A DNA stretch of 64,000 bases from Pseudomonas quebecensis (GTDB taxonomy: Bacteria > Pseudomonadota > Gammaproteobacteria > Pseudomonadales > Pseudomonadaceae). The notes under the pieces are model-generated. The model was not told where the DNA came from. It ran no database searches and saw nothing but the letters and a program-made list of their open reading frames with translations. Location of the stretch: assembly GCF_026410085.1 (NCBI RefSeq), contig NZ_CP112866.1, positions 186,001 to 250,000 of the forward strand, in the 5' to 3' direction. This document shows positions 49,928-60,059 of this stretch, piece after piece (the first letter of the stretch is position 1; the number at the start of each line of letters is the position of its first letter). A program made the translations under genes and the position numbers.

Positions 49928-52357
49928 TCACCATTGGTACGTGGCGCTGGCGACGACGCTGCGCTGGTCGCCGAAGTAGCAGTAAAAGCCATCGCAGGTC
50001 GAAATGTAGTCTTTGTCGAACAGGTTGGTGGCGTTCAATTTTACCGATGCGCCTTTGAGGCTGTTATCCAGGCGACCCAGGTCGTAATGCACTGCGGCAT
50101 CGAACACCGTGTAGGCGTCGGCCTTGCCAAGCCAGGTATTGCCTTGGTCACCGTAAGTGTTGCCGGTGTAGCGCGCACCAAAGCCAACGCCGAAACCGTC
50201 GAGTACACCGGTATGCCAGGTGTAGTCCGTCCATAGGGAGGCTTGCTGGTTTGGCATCAGTTGCAGACGATTGCCTTTGTAGTCACCTTTTTGCACTTCG
50301 GATTTTGCCAGGGTGTAGGAGGCGATGACTTTGAGGTTTTCAGTCACATCTGACACTGCCTCCAATTCCAGGCCTTTTACTTTCACTTCACCGGACTGGT
50401 TAGTGACGGGGATACTGCCTGCCGTGGTTGTGGTCACCAGCACATTTTTCTGGGTCAGGTCGTAAATGGCGGCAGTCAGCAGCGTGTTCGAACCCGCAGG
50501 CTGGTATTTGATACCCAGTTCCCATTGTTTGCCTTCGGTGGGTTTATACGACTCAGTGGCGGAGACGCTGGCATTACTCGCAGGCTGAAAGGACTCGGCG
50601 TAGGAGATGTAGGGTACAAAGCCGGAGTCAAACACATAGCTGAGTGCCGCATTGCCACTGAAATGCTTAATGCGGTCGGTATTGGTCGCGTCGTTCTGGT
50701 TGAAATATGTGGTGCCTTGATGCACCCAGTCTTCACGGCCGCCCACGGTCAGGCGCCATTTATCCAGTGCCAATTGATCCTGGATATAGAGACCCGTCTG
50801 CACGGTTTTCTGGTTGTAGTCGTAATACGCACCCGAACGTGCGGGGCGCACGATAGGCTGGCCGTATATTGGATTGTTGACGTTAGTCTTCAGCCCGTCG
50901 CCGTAAATCGACAGGTAGGAGGTGTCGGTGCGTTGGTGATCCAGGCCCAGCAGAAGGGTATGAGTGAGGTCGCCAGTGCTGAAGTCGGCCTGAAAGTTAT
51001 TGTCGAGGGCCAATTGGCCGATATTTTCATCCACATTGGTCGAGGTGCGGCCCACGTCGCCATTGGCCTCTACCTGCGTGAACGGATAGGCACCTACGGT
51101 CAGCGTCTGGAACGACAACTCGGATTTGGTATAGCGCAGGTTCTGCTTGAACTGCCACGTATCGTTAAAGCGATGCTCGAAGGCATAGCCCAGCGCGTAA
51201 TAGGTGCGGTCGTAGAACTCATAGTCCGGATCGCCGAGGTTCTTGTGGTGAGACACCTCCCCCAGCGGCGATTTGATCTTGGTGCCCTGGATCGGCAGGA
51301 ACTGGCTGGTGGCGCCGGTATCGTCGCGGGTGAACTGCGACAGCAAGGTCAGCCGGGTGTCGGGGTCGATGTTCCAGGTCAGGCTGGGTGCGATGTTGTA
51401 GCGCTTGTTGTCGATGTGATCGACCTGGGTGCCGGAGTCGCGCACCACGCCGCTCAGGCCGTAGAGAAACTGGCCATCGTCGTCGATCTTGCCGGTGCTG
51501 GAGAAGTTGATCTGGCGGTGGTTGTCGCTGCCGTACTGCACTTGCACCGCATGGCTGGTCTGCTCGCTGGGACGGCTGCTGACCATGTCCAGCAGGCCAC
51601 CCGGCGGGGTCTGGCCGTACACCGACGAGGCCGGCCCGCGCAGCAGGGCCAGGCGGTCGAGGTTCCAGGTCTCGGCTTTTGGGTTGGCATACACGCCGCG
51701 TGGCAGGGGCAGGCCGTCGAGGAATTGGGTGGGTTCGAAGCCGCGTACCCGCATCCAGTCGTAGCGTGTGTCGCTGCCGTAGCTGGCGGACACGATGCCG
51801 GGCATGTATTTGACCGCATCATCGAGGGTGTGAACGCTGCGGTCCTGCATTTGCTGGCGGGTGGCGACGGAGATCGAGCGTGGCGCTTCCACCAGGGCGG
51901 TGTCGGTCTTGGTGCCGGCGGCGGTGCGTGTCGCCAGGTAGCCTTGGGCCGGGCCCCAGGCACTTTCATAGCTGCCTTGCCCGGTGATGTTGGTTTCCGG
52001 CAATGCCACCACGCCGTCCGGAATCGCCACCAGGGTAAACGTCCCGGCGCTGCTCTGTTCCAACTGCAATCCCGTGCCGCGCAGGGCCTGGCGCAGTGCG
52101 CTCTGGGCATCGAACTGGCCGTTTACGGGGGCGGAGGTTTTACCGGCGGCCAGGGCCGGGTCGAGGGTCAACGCCAGGCCGGCCTGGCTGGCGATCTGGT
52201 TGAGCGTGCTGGCCAAAGGCGCCGCCGGCAGGTTGTAGGCACGCACGCTGGAGGCCTGTTCGGCGGCCAACAGCTGAGGCGTAATCAGCGGTGTGCTGAG
52301 GGCAATGGCCACGGCCAACAGACTGGGGCGCAGCAGGGTATCTAGCGTGCGGGACAT
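49928..52357 (-). CDS. fiuA: TonB-dependent ferrichrome-type siderophore receptor with STN domain
   Basis: This 809-residue receptor has a signal peptide, an STN signalling domain (about 35-110, YNLPAAPLASTLNQIASQAG), a plug (EAPRSISVATRQQMQDRSVHTLDDAVKYMPGI, RVRGFEPTQFLDGLPLPRG) and a 22-strand barrel ending ATYQW. The late cysteine pair in CDGFYCYFGDQRSVVA echoes FhuA-type receptors. The FecI/FecR-type genes upstream and P. aeruginosa fiuA-fiuR-fiuI at a comparable locus favour FiuA. Ligand assignment is inference. The STN domain should signal to FecR and FecI. Confidence 0.85.
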   Translation of the reverse strand: MSRTLDTLLRPSLLAVAIALSTPLITPQLLAAEQASSVRAYNLPAAPLASTLNQIASQAGLALTLDPALAAGKTSAPVNGQFDAQSALRQALRGTGLQLEQSSAGTFTLVAIPDGVVALPETNITGQGSYESAWGPAQGYLATRTAAGTKTDTALVEAPRSISVATRQQMQDRSVHTLDDAVKYMPGIVSASYGSDTRYDWMRVRGFEPTQFLDGLPLPRGVYANPKAETWNLDRLALLRGPASSVYGQTPPGGLLDMVSSRPSEQTSHAVQVQYGSDNHRQINFSSTGKIDDDGQFLYGLSGVVRDSGTQVDHIDNKRYNIAPSLTWNIDPDTRLTLLSQFTRDDTGATSQFLPIQGTKIKSPLGEVSHHKNLGDPDYEFYDRTYYALGYAFEHRFNDTWQFKQNLRYTKSELSFQTLTVGAYPFTQVEANGDVGRTSTNVDENIGQLALDNNFQADFSTGDLTHTLLLGLDHQRTDTSYLSIYGDGLKTNVNNPIYGQPIVRPARSGAYYDYNQKTVQTGLYIQDQLALDKWRLTVGGREDWVHQGTTYFNQNDATNTDRIKHFSGNAALSYVFDSGFVPYISYAESFQPASNASVSATESYKPTEGKQWELGIKYQPAGSNTLLTAAIYDLTQKNVLVTTTTAGSIPVTNQSGEVKVKGLELEAVSDVTENLKVIASYTLAKSEVQKGDYKGNRLQLMPNQQASLWTDYTWHTGVLDGFGVGFGARYTGNTYGDQGNTWLGKADAYTVFDAAVHYDLGRLDNSLKGASVKLNATNLFDKDYISTCDGFYCYFGDQRSVVASATYQW

Positions 52358-52471
52358 AAGGCGGCTCCTGAATGGAAGTAATTCGCAATTGCCTATGTGC
52401 CGAGCGAGATTCGAAAAGTGATAGGGCGAGATGAAAATATTTTTTGCCGGGGATTTCTCGGTGTGTTTGAA

Positions 52472-52553
52472 GGCCTATCGGGGGCAAGCCCCCTCCCACA
52501 GTTAATCGGGTTTTGTTCAGGTAAATGTGGGAGGGGCTCGCCCCCGATAGCCT
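52472..52553. repeat. REPIN-like element between the receptor and fecR-type genes
   Basis: GCCTATCGGGGGCAAGCCCC and GGGGCTCGCCCCCGATAGCC pair around a short AT-rich spacer, in the leader upstream of the receptor gene. Confidence 0.8.
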
Positions 52554-52574
52554 CAGCCCAGGCATTAATGATGC

Positions 52575-53543
52575 CTAAGGCCTGGCACCCACCGTCACCC
52601 ACCACGGCGTGCGCTGCCTGATCTGCACCGGCAATGTCGGCAGCAGCGCATTGAGCGCCAGTGTGGTGTCGTGCAGCGGGAAGCTGCCGGTGATGCGCAG
52701 GTCGGCCACGGTTTTATCCACACCCAGGTAACCGGGCCGGTAGCGGCTCAATTCCTCGATCACGTCGCCCAGGCGCGCGTTGTCCACCACCAGCATGCCG
52801 CGTGTCCACGCATCGGTGGCAGGGCTCACCGCCAGCAGTGGGCCGAGGCCGTCGCTGCGCATCAGCACCTGCTGGCCTTCTTTGAAGATCTGTTCCTGAT
52901 GCAGTGCCTGCGGCTGCGCCGCCACGGCTGACTGCAGCACGCTCAGGCGCGTGGCGTCGTCTTCGCGCTTGACGATAAACCGCGTGCCCAGCGCCCGCAG
53001 GCGGCCGTCGCGGGTTTGCACGTAGAACGGGCGAGCGTCGTTGTGGCCGGTTTCGACGAGGATTTCACCGTCCTGCAACACGATCAATCGGCGCTTTTCA
53101 TCGAAGCGCACGTCGATGGCGCTGTGCGTGTTGAGGTTGATCTGCGTGCCGTCCGACAGTTTCAGGGTGCGCTGCTCGCCGGTGGCGGTGCGTTGATCGG
53201 CCAGCCAGTAGTGGATCGGCACATAGCGCTCGCCCGCAAACAAAGCCAGGCCGCAGATGAGCGCGATGCTCGCCAGGCCGCTGCCGAGCTTGCGCACCCG
53301 TTGGCGAATGGCCTGGCGCGACTGCAACAGCGCCGCCCGCGCCGGGCCCGAGGCGACGCTGAAACGTTGGTCGAGCATGCCCAGCTGCCGCCAGGCGCGG
53401 GCGTGTTCTTCATCGCTGGCCAGCCATTTGCTGAACTCTTCCCGTTCCAGGGCACTGCCATCGCCCGAATCCAGGGACAACTGCCAGGCAATGGCGGCAT
53501 CGAGCACGCGGGCCGAGACCGGTCGGGTGCCGATCGCACTCAT
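52575..53543 (-). CDS. fiuR: FecR-type anti-sigma regulator
   Basis: This 322-residue protein has an N-terminal cytoplasmic sigma-binding domain (AIAWQLSLDSGDGSALEREEFSKWLASDEEHARAWRQL), one membrane helix (LASIALICGLALFAGERYV) and a periplasmic FecR domain (GEQRTLKLSDGTQINLNTHSAIDVRFD, followed by an STN-like C-terminus). It links receptor occupancy to the ECF sigma factor. The ATG at 53543 overlaps the sigma gene's TGA (ATGA). Confidence 0.88.
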   Translation of the reverse strand: MSAIGTRPVSARVLDAAIAWQLSLDSGDGSALEREEFSKWLASDEEHARAWRQLGMLDQRFSVASGPARAALLQSRQAIRQRVRKLGSGLASIALICGLALFAGERYVPIHYWLADQRTATGEQRTLKLSDGTQINLNTHSAIDVRFDEKRRLIVLQDGEILVETGHNDARPFYVQTRDGRLRALGTRFIVKREDDATRLSVLQSAVAAQPQALHQEQIFKEGQQVLMRSDGLGPLLAVSPATDAWTRGMLVVDNARLGDVIEELSRYRPGYLGVDKTVADLRITGSFPLHDTTLALNALLPTLPVQIRQRTPWWVTVGARP

Positions 53544-54058
53544 GTCGGCTCGCCATACAGCGCGACGTAGCACTGGCGAATGCCCTGGGCCAGGTACTGG
53601 CGCACGCGCGGCACCGACACGCCGAGGCGCTGGGCGATCTGCGCATGGCCGAGACCGTCGAGGCGGCTGTAGAGAAACGCCGCGCGAGCCTTGCTCGACA
53701 GTGTGCCAAGCAGACGGTCGATGGCCTTGAGGTCTTCGAGGATCAGGTGCTGGGCTTCGGGTGAGGGGTGTTCGCTTTCCGGGATCAGCATCAACTCGGC
53801 CAGGTAAGCCTGCTCCAGCGCCGTGCGCCGGAAATAGTCGAACAGCAGGCCCTTGGCGATGGCCACCAGAAATGCCCTTGGCTCGCGCGGTTCCGGCAAC
53901 GTGTCGCGACCCAGCAGGCGCATGAACGTGTCCTGGCTCAGGTCTTCGGCGCGGCTCGGGCAGGCCACGTTGCGCCGCAACCAGGCCAGCAGCCAGCCGC
54001 GATGGTCGCGATACAACGCACCAACCCGCTCACTGTGTGGGGTCTGGATCGACGACAA
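53540..54058 (-). CDS. fiuI: FecI-type ECF sigma factor
   Basis: This 172-residue protein has region 2 (DHRGWLLAWLRRNVACPSRAEDLSQDTFMRLL, AIAKGLLFDYFRR) and region 4 (LSSKARAAFLYSRLDGLGHAQIAQRLGVSVPRVRQYL). It probably directs transcription of the adjacent receptor gene under ferrisiderophore control. The best start is TTG at 54058 with GGTGA 5 bp upstream; no in-frame ATG exists nearby. A Fur-box-like sequence lies upstream. Confidence 0.88.
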   Translation of the reverse strand: MSSIQTPHSERVGALYRDHRGWLLAWLRRNVACPSRAEDLSQDTFMRLLGRDTLPEPREPRAFLVAIAKGLLFDYFRRTALEQAYLAELMLIPESEHPSPEAQHLILEDLKAIDRLLGTLSSKARAAFLYSRLDGLGHAQIAQRLGVSVPRVRQYLAQGIRQCYVALYGEPT

Positions 54059-54089
54059 GGCATCACCGAATAAACAAGAGGTTTAAACT

Positions 54090-54109
54090 AACGAGAATTA
54101 TTCGCGATT
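54090..54109 (-). promoter_or_regulatory. Fur-box-like site upstream of the sigma gene
   Basis: The complement strand reads AATCGCGAATAATTCTCGTT, centred about 40 bp before the sigma-factor start. It is a dyad (CGAATAATTCTCG) resembling Pseudomonas Fur boxes. Iron repression of the regulatory pair is inferred. Confidence 0.6.
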
Positions 54110-54158
54110 GTGTCAGAGGCGGTGGGTGGGCGCAATTGGCGTCTGTCGGGAGATGAGA

Positions 54159-54866
54159 TTAAAACGATGGCGCCTGTTGGCGCCGTTTCCATTGGCTTAC
54201 GCGCCCGTGCAATGCGTGCGGCGTGTCGATGAACTGCCGACGCGCACGGCTGAACAGGATCAGCATCAATTCCGCCGTGGCCAGGGCGTCAGCACTGGCG
54301 TGGTGGCGTTCGCCGACCTCCAGGTGGAAATACTTGACCCAATCGTCCAGCCCAGCCTCGCGAATAGGTGCTTCGGGGCATAGCAGCGGGGCGATGTCGG
54401 CCACATCCAGAAACGGGTGTACCAGGCGATACCCCAGGCTGTCCTTGAGCGCGCGGCCCAGCATGTGTTGATCGAACGGCGCATGGAACGCCAGCAACGG
54501 GCTGTCACCGAGGAACTCCATGAAGTCCAGCAGGGCCTCCACCGGGTCGCTGCCGGCGGCAATCGCACTGGGCCCCAGGCCGTGGATCAGCACACTGGGG
54601 CTGAGTCGGGTGTGGGCGCGGTGCAGGGTGCGTTCGAACAACTGGGAAAAATCCACCGCGCCATCCTCGATCACCACTGCGCCAATGGACAGCACCTGGT
54701 CACGGTTGAGGTTCAGGCCGCTGGTTTCCAGGTCCAGCACCACCCAGCGTTGGCTGCGCAAGGCGTCTTCACTCAGCGGCGCGGGTTTGCGCAGTTGCGC
54801 CAAGCGTCGTTGCTGCGTCGCATCAAGCTGGGGTTTGGCCGTGCGCAGCCAGCCGAACAGGCTCAC
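54159..54866 (-). CDS. DnaQ-like 3'-5' exonuclease (DEDDh)
   Basis: This 235-residue protein has ExoI DLETSGLN (first Asp/Glu), ExoII FHAPFDQHMLG and ExoIII HHASADALATAELML, with the final His/Asp typical of DEDDh enzymes. It resembles stand-alone PolIII-epsilon-like exonucleases. Its start overlaps the stop of the CNMP/CBS/DUF294 gene (ATGA); this pair is conserved in pseudomonads. The substrate is unknown and a replication role is not implied. Confidence 0.87.
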   Translation of the reverse strand: MSLFGWLRTAKPQLDATQQRRLAQLRKPAPLSEDALRSQRWVVLDLETSGLNLNRDQVLSIGAVVIEDGAVDFSQLFERTLHRAHTRLSPSVLIHGLGPSAIAAGSDPVEALLDFMEFLGDSPLLAFHAPFDQHMLGRALKDSLGYRLVHPFLDVADIAPLLCPEAPIREAGLDDWVKYFHLEVGERHHASADALATAELMLILFSRARRQFIDTPHALHGRVSQWKRRQQAPSF

Positions 54867-56785
54867 AGCTGATACCGCAAGGTCAGGCTGCTTTGCAGGC
54901 GCTGGGCCTGGCGCAGGGATTCGCGCAGGATGCGCCGGTCCAGGTGGTTGAGACTGTCGGGGTCGACGCGGTTCGAATAGGGCTGGTTTTCGCGACTTTG
55001 CCGTTGATGCTGCTGCATGCGGGTTTGCTGGATAAAGTGGTAGGCCTCTTCGTACGCGGCGCCGTCCAACGCTTCGATGACCTCCCTGACCACCAATTGG
55101 CGCAGCCGCTCCAGCGTGTTGTTGGCGTGAATGCCATTGGCCAGGGCCAGCAGACGCGCGCCATCCACGAACGGGGTGAGGCCCTGCACCTTGAGATCCA
55201 GGGTGGCTTTTTCGCCGGCTTTGCGGCTCAGCACAAAGTCACGGAAACGCCCGACCGGAGGGCGCTGGCGCAGCGCGTTCTCGGCCAGCATGCGTTGGAA
55301 CAGGCGGTTATCCGCGACCTGATCGAGAACGCCCTGGCGCAACAGCTCGCAGCCTTGCTCGTCGCCCCACACCACGCGCAAGTCAAAATAGATACTCGAA
55401 CCCAGCAGGTTTTCCGGCGTCGCCTCGCGAATGAACGCCGCAAAGCGCCGTGCCCATTCGGCCCGCGACAGGCACAACTCCGGGTTGCCGGCCATGATAT
55501 TGCCCTTGCACAGGCTGAAACCGCATAGCGCCAGGCTCTGGTTGATCTGCTGGGCCAGCGGCAGCAGGCGAGCACGGATCGCAGCCGCGTCGGCGGCGTC
55601 CCTGGCCTCGAACAGAATGCCGTTGTCCTGGTCGGTGTACAGCGTCTGCTCGCGACGGCCTTCGCTGCCGAAGCACAGCCAGCTGAAAGGCACGCCCGGG
55701 TCGCCCTTTTCAGCGAGGGTCAGCTCGATCACCCGGCAAACGGTGTGATCGTTGAGCAGGGTAATGATGTGGGTGATCTGGGTGGATGACGCGCCGTGGG
55801 CCAGCATGCGCTCGACCAATTGGCCGATCTCGCCGCGAATCGCCACCAGGTTGTCGATACGCGGGGCGTTGCGGATGGTGCGCGCCAGGTGCACGAGATC
55901 CACGCGTTGCAGGGAAAACAGATCGCGCTCGGACACCACGCCGCACAGGCGCTGGTCCTTGACCAGGCACACATGGGCAATATGCCGTTCGGTCATGGCG
56001 ATGGCGGCGTCGAAGGCGCTGTGGTCCGGCGTCAGGAAGAACGGTGCCTGGGTCATGTGCGCGTCGATGGCCTGGCTGAAATCGCTGACGCCGTCGGCCA
56101 CCACATGGCGTAGGTCGCGCAGGGTAAAGATCCCCAGGGGCGCCTTGTTATCGTCGACGATGACAATGCTGCCCACTTGCTGCTCGTGCATCAGTGTCAC
56201 TGCTTCGCGCAATGGCGTGTGCGGGCTGCAGGTGACCGGATGGCGCATGGCCAAATCGCCCAGGCGGGTATTGAGCGAGTATTGGGTGCCGAGGGTTTCC
56301 ACCGCTTTTTGCTGCACTTGCTGGTTAACCTGATCCAGCAGGCTGCTGACGCCGCGCAGGGCAAAGTCGCGAAATGGGCTGGAGAGGGCGAACAACTTGA
56401 TAAAGGCTGGCTTGTTCAGTTGCAGGCAAAAGGTGTCTTCGGCGGCCTTGTGCTCGGTGCGCGTGGCGCGTTCGCCCAACAGGGCGGCCAGGGGGAAGCA
56501 TTCGCCGGTGGTGATTTCGAAGGTGGTCTCGGTGGTGTCCGGCCGTTCGCCGATCACGCGGCCTTGTTTGACAATGTAGAAATGTTCGACCGGCCCGCCG
56601 GAGGGTTTGAGGATGCTGTCACCGGGAGCATAAAAGCGTAATTGGCATTGTTCCACCAGGTACGCCAGGTGCGCGTTTTCCATCTGGTTGAACGGCGGGA
56701 AGCGTTGCAGGAACTGCAGCGTGCCCTGGATATTTTGCAACACCGCAGTTTTCCCCGCCTGGGCGAAGGCATCAGCTTTACTCAT
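54863..56785 (-). CDS. cyclic-nucleotide-binding / CBS / DUF294 nucleotidyltransferase-like protein
   Basis: This 640-residue signalling protein has an N-terminal CNMP-binding domain (about 25-150, FPPFNQMENAHLAYLVEQCQLRFYAPGDSIL), a pair of CBS domains (about 175-290) and a DUF294 nucleotidyltransferase fold (CFGSEGRREQTLYTDQDNGILFE, about 375-400) with a C-terminal DUF294 helical domain. The GSEGR...D.D motif is GlnD-like. It probably senses nucleotides and modifies a partner. The neighbour exonuclease is translationally coupled. Confidence 0.88.
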   Translation of the reverse strand: MSKADAFAQAGKTAVLQNIQGTLQFLQRFPPFNQMENAHLAYLVEQCQLRFYAPGDSILKPSGGPVEHFYIVKQGRVIGERPDTTETTFEITTGECFPLAALLGERATRTEHKAAEDTFCLQLNKPAFIKLFALSSPFRDFALRGVSSLLDQVNQQVQQKAVETLGTQYSLNTRLGDLAMRHPVTCSPHTPLREAVTLMHEQQVGSIVIVDDNKAPLGIFTLRDLRHVVADGVSDFSQAIDAHMTQAPFFLTPDHSAFDAAIAMTERHIAHVCLVKDQRLCGVVSERDLFSLQRVDLVHLARTIRNAPRIDNLVAIRGEIGQLVERMLAHGASSTQITHIITLLNDHTVCRVIELTLAEKGDPGVPFSWLCFGSEGRREQTLYTDQDNGILFEARDAADAAAIRARLLPLAQQINQSLALCGFSLCKGNIMAGNPELCLSRAEWARRFAAFIREATPENLLGSSIYFDLRVVWGDEQGCELLRQGVLDQVADNRLFQRMLAENALRQRPPVGRFRDFVLSRKAGEKATLDLKVQGLTPFVDGARLLALANGIHANNTLERLRQLVVREVIEALDGAAYEEAYHFIQQTRMQQHQRQSRENQPYSNRVDPDSLNHLDRRILRESLRQAQRLQSSLTLRYQL

Positions 56786-57028
56786 TACAGTAACCGCGTT
56801 TTTTTGTCGTTATCGAGGTGCATGGTCGGCTCCTGCGCCACGGGTGCCCATTGGACGTAAGTCTAGGTCTATGAAAACGCAGCGGGACTAGGGAAAAACC
56901 TTACATGGTTATCGTCCAAACTCCGTAGAACGCCCACTAGGCAAACTTTCCGACGAAGTGCACATTGTTCGACCTTCCGCAGATGTCTGACGAGTGCTGG
57001 GAGATTGATTAGAACCGCTGAGAACCGT

Positions 57029-57475
57029 ATGTCCGACCACGATATTTTGAGTGATGCCGAGCGCGAGGCGCTCAACGCCGTGATGCTGGAACCCGATCTA
57101 CCGCCACAACGCGTGTTGATTGTCGACGACGACAAGGACGCGCGCGAACTGCTGGCGGAGATCCTGGGCCTGGACGGCATTCGCTGCATGACCGCCGACA
57201 GTGGTGAGCGGGCGTGGGACTTGTTGAAATCCAGCAGCTCCATCGGCTTGTTGATTACCGACCTGCGCATGCAACCCAGCAACGGGTTGGAGCTGATCAA
57301 ACAGGTGCGCGAATCCACCCGCGCGGCGCTGCCGATCATCATCATGTCGGGGGATGCCGAAGCGCCCGATGTCATTGATGCCATGCATTTGAGTGTGGTG
57401 GATTTTCTGCTCAAGCCGATTGATAGCGTGAAACTGGCGAAGTTGGTGAAGCGGGAGCTGGGGATGGCTTCCTGA
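57029..57475 (+). CDS. stand-alone receiver-domain response regulator
   Basis: This 148-residue protein consists of an ~30-residue N-terminal tail and a CheY-like receiver: DDDKDARELLAEILG (acidic pocket), LLITDLRMQPSNG (Asp phosphorylation site), IIMSGDA and LLKPID (Lys). No output domain follows. The ATG at 57029 (MSDHDILSDAEREAL) is preferred over a TTG at 57005; neither has a strong ribosome site. It is divergent from the DUF294 gene and convergent with glcB. Confidence 0.82.
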   Translation: MSDHDILSDAEREALNAVMLEPDLPPQRVLIVDDDKDARELLAEILGLDGIRCMTADSGERAWDLLKSSSSIGLLITDLRMQPSNGLELIKQVRESTRAALPIIIMSGDAEAPDVIDAMHLSVVDFLLKPIDSVKLAKLVKRELGMAS

Positions 57476-57580
57476 TTTTGCAGTGAATGTGCGGGGCTCA
57501 ACGGCGGCAGGCTTCTCACACTGTTGACCGCGTACTTCCTGTAGGAATGCGTTCACCGTTTGCTCGTTCACCCTCAAAGA

Positions 57581-57610
57581 AAAAGCCCTGATCTTTCGAT
57601 CAGGGCTTTT
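57581..57610. terminator. bidirectional intrinsic terminator
   Basis: AAAAGCCCTGATC, loop TTTC and GATCAGGGCTTTT form a perfect 13-bp stem with A- and T-runs at each end, between convergent response-regulator and glcB genes. It can terminate both. Confidence 0.92.
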
Positions 57611-57614
57611 TCAT

Positions 57615-59792
57615 TTACAGGCCGTTTTTAGCCTTGAATTCCCGACGCCGACGGTGCAACACCGGCTCGGTATACCCATTAGGCTGCTTGGTCCCTTCAA
57701 TCACCAGTTCCACCGCCGCCTGGAACGCGATGTTGCTGTCGAAATCCGGTGCCAAAGGGCGATACAGCGCGTCCCCGGCGTTCTGGCGGTCCACCACCGG
57801 CGCCATGCGCTTGAGGCTTTCCATCACTTGCGCTTGATTGACGATGCCATGGCGCAGCCAGTTGGCGATGTGCTGGCTGGAAATACGCAGGGTGGCACGG
57901 TCTTCCATCAGGCCGACGTCGTTGATGTCCGGCACTTTCGAGCAGCCGACGCCCTGGTCGATCCAGCGCACCACATAACCGAGGATGCCCTGGGCGTTGT
58001 TGTCCAGCTCGTTGCGGATTTCTTCCTCGGTCCAAGCGGTGTTCTGCGCCAGCGGGATGGTCAGGATATCGTCCACCGAGGCGCGCTCGCGCTTGGCCAG
58101 CTCGGCCTGGCGCGCGAACACGTCGACCTTGTGGTAGTGCAGCGCGTGCAATGCGGCCGCCGTGGGCGAAGGCACCCAGGCGGTGTTGGCGCCGGCCAGG
58201 GGGTGGGCGATTTTCTGTTCGAGCATCGCCGCCATCAGGTCGGGCATTGCCCACATGCCTTTACCGATCTGTGCACGCCCTTGCAGGCCGGTGCTCAAGC
58301 CGATATCGACGTTCCAGTTTTCATACGCCGCGATCCACTTTTCCGACTTCATCGCTGCCTTGCGCACCATCGCGCCGGCTTCCATGGAGGTGTGGATTTC
58401 ATCGCCGGTGCGGTCGAGGAAGCCGGTGTTGATAAACACCACACGCTCGCTGGCGGCCTTGATGCAGGCTTTGAGGTTGACCGTGGTGCGGCGCTCCTCG
58501 TCCATGATCCCGACTTTGAGGGTATTGCGCGGCAGGTTCAGCACGTCTTCGATGCGGCCGAACAGCTCGTTGGTGAACGCGACTTCTTCCGGGCCGTGCA
58601 TCTTCGGTTTCACGATGTACACCGAACCGGTACGGCTGTTCTTGCGGCTGGTATTGCCGTTGAGGCTATGGATCGCCGTCAGGCTGGTGATCAGGCCGTC
58701 GAGAATACCTTCGGGCACTTCGTTGCCGTCTTTATCCAGGATCGCGTCGATGGTCATCAGGTGGCCAACGTTGCGCACGAACAGCAGCGAGCGGCCATGC
58801 AGCGTCACGTCCTGGCCATCCACGCCGGTGTAGACGCGGTCGGGGTTCATGGTGCGGGTGAAGGTCTTGCCACCCTTGGCCACGTCTTCGGCCAGGTCGC
58901 CCTTCATCAGGCCGAGCCAGTTGCGGTAGATCACCACTTTGTCGTCGGCATCCACGGCGGCGACGGAATCCTCGCAGTCCATGATGGTGGTCAGCGCGGC
59001 TTCCATCAGCACGTCTTTGACGCCGGCGGCGTCGGTCTGGCCGACCGGGGTGCTGGCATCGATCTGGATTTCGAAGTGCAGGCCGTTGTGCTTGAGCAGG
59101 ATCGCGATCGGTTGGGCGCTGTCGCCCTGGAAGCCGATCAATTGACTGTCGTCGCGCAGGCCGCTGTTGCTGCCGCCTTTGAGGCTGACGATCAGTTTGC
59201 CGTCGGCAATCTTGTAGCCGGTGGAATCGACATGGCTGCCGGCGCTGAGCGGTGCGGCTTCGTCGAGGAAGGCGCGGGCGAAGGCGATGACCTTGTCGCC
59301 GCGCACCTTGTTGTAGCCTTTGCCCTTCTCGGCGCCATCGGCTTCGCTGATGGCGTCGGTGCCGTAGAGCGCGTCGTACAGCGAACCCCAGCGAGCGTTG
59401 GATGCGTTGAGGGCGAAGCGGGCATTCATTACCGGCACCACCAACTGCGGGCCGGCCATGCGCGCGATTTCGTCATCGACGTTTTGGGTCGAGGCCTGGA
59501 AATCCGCGGCTTCTGGCAGCAGGTATCCAATGTCTTGCAGGAAGGCTTTGTAGGCCACCGGGTCGTGGGCCTGGCCGGCATGGGTCTGGTGCCAGGTATC
59601 GATCCGCGCTTGGAAATCATCGCGTTTGGCGAGTAGGGCTTTGTTCTTCGGCGCCAGGTCGTGGATGACCTTGTCGGCACCGGCCCAGAACTGGTCGGCA
59701 GTGATGCCGGTACCGGGAATGGCTTCGTGGTTCACGAAGTCGAACAGGACTTTGGCGACCTGCAGGCCACCGACTTGAACGTGTTCAGTCAT
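57615..59792 (-). CDS. glcB: malate synthase G
   Basis: This 725-residue enzyme condenses glyoxylate and acetyl-CoA to malate. Family motifs include [50 protein letters not shown] and [34 protein letters not shown]. The single-gene isoform G length is normal. The ATG at 59792 ([11 protein letters not shown]) has a GAGG site; a GTG at 59804 would add four residues. It shares a 267-bp upstream region with the divergent ACT-domain gene. Confidence 0.95.
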   Translation of the reverse strand: MTEHVQVGGLQVAKVLFDFVNHEAIPGTGITADQFWAGADKVIHDLAPKNKALLAKRDDFQARIDTWHQTHAGQAHDPVAYKAFLQDIGYLLPEAADFQASTQNVDDEIARMAGPQLVVPVMNARFALNASNARWGSLYDALYGTDAISEADGAEKGKGYNKVRGDKVIAFARAFLDEAAPLSAGSHVDSTGYKIADGKLIVSLKGGSNSGLRDDSQLIGFQGDSAQPIAILLKHNGLHFEIQIDASTPVGQTDAAGVKDVLMEAALTTIMDCEDSVAAVDADDKVVIYRNWLGLMKGDLAEDVAKGGKTFTRTMNPDRVYTGVDGQDVTLHGRSLLFVRNVGHLMTIDAILDKDGNEVPEGILDGLITSLTAIHSLNGNTSRKNSRTGSVYIVKPKMHGPEEVAFTNELFGRIEDVLNLPRNTLKVGIMDEERRTTVNLKACIKAASERVVFINTGFLDRTGDEIHTSMEAGAMVRKAAMKSEKWIAAYENWNVDIGLSTGLQGRAQIGKGMWAMPDLMAAMLEQKIAHPLAGANTAWVPSPTAAALHALHYHKVDVFARQAELAKRERASVDDILTIPLAQNTAWTEEEIRNELDNNAQGILGYVVRWIDQGVGCSKVPDINDVGLMEDRATLRISSQHIANWLRHGIVNQAQVMESLKRMAPVVDRQNAGDALYRPLAPDFDSNIAFQAAVELVIEGTKQPNGYTEPVLHRRRREFKAKNGL

Positions 59793-60059
59793 TGCTTGCC
59801 TCACTCTGCGGAGCTTATGCGCTGTTTCAGATTTTCATTATGTAGTGCACGGTTGGGCATACTACATGATGACTTGCGGTTGTGAAAATTAGACTAAATA
59901 CGTCGTTTAGCGACCCACTTTGGTCGTACGGTCACAGCGGAGAACGGTATGTTCTCAAAAACCTATTGGATTGTTCCAGATAAATATAAAAATGGTACAC
60001 GATTTGTTTTCGAGGGCCCTCGGGTCCACCTTGTAGATTGATTTCCAGAGGGCTTCGCT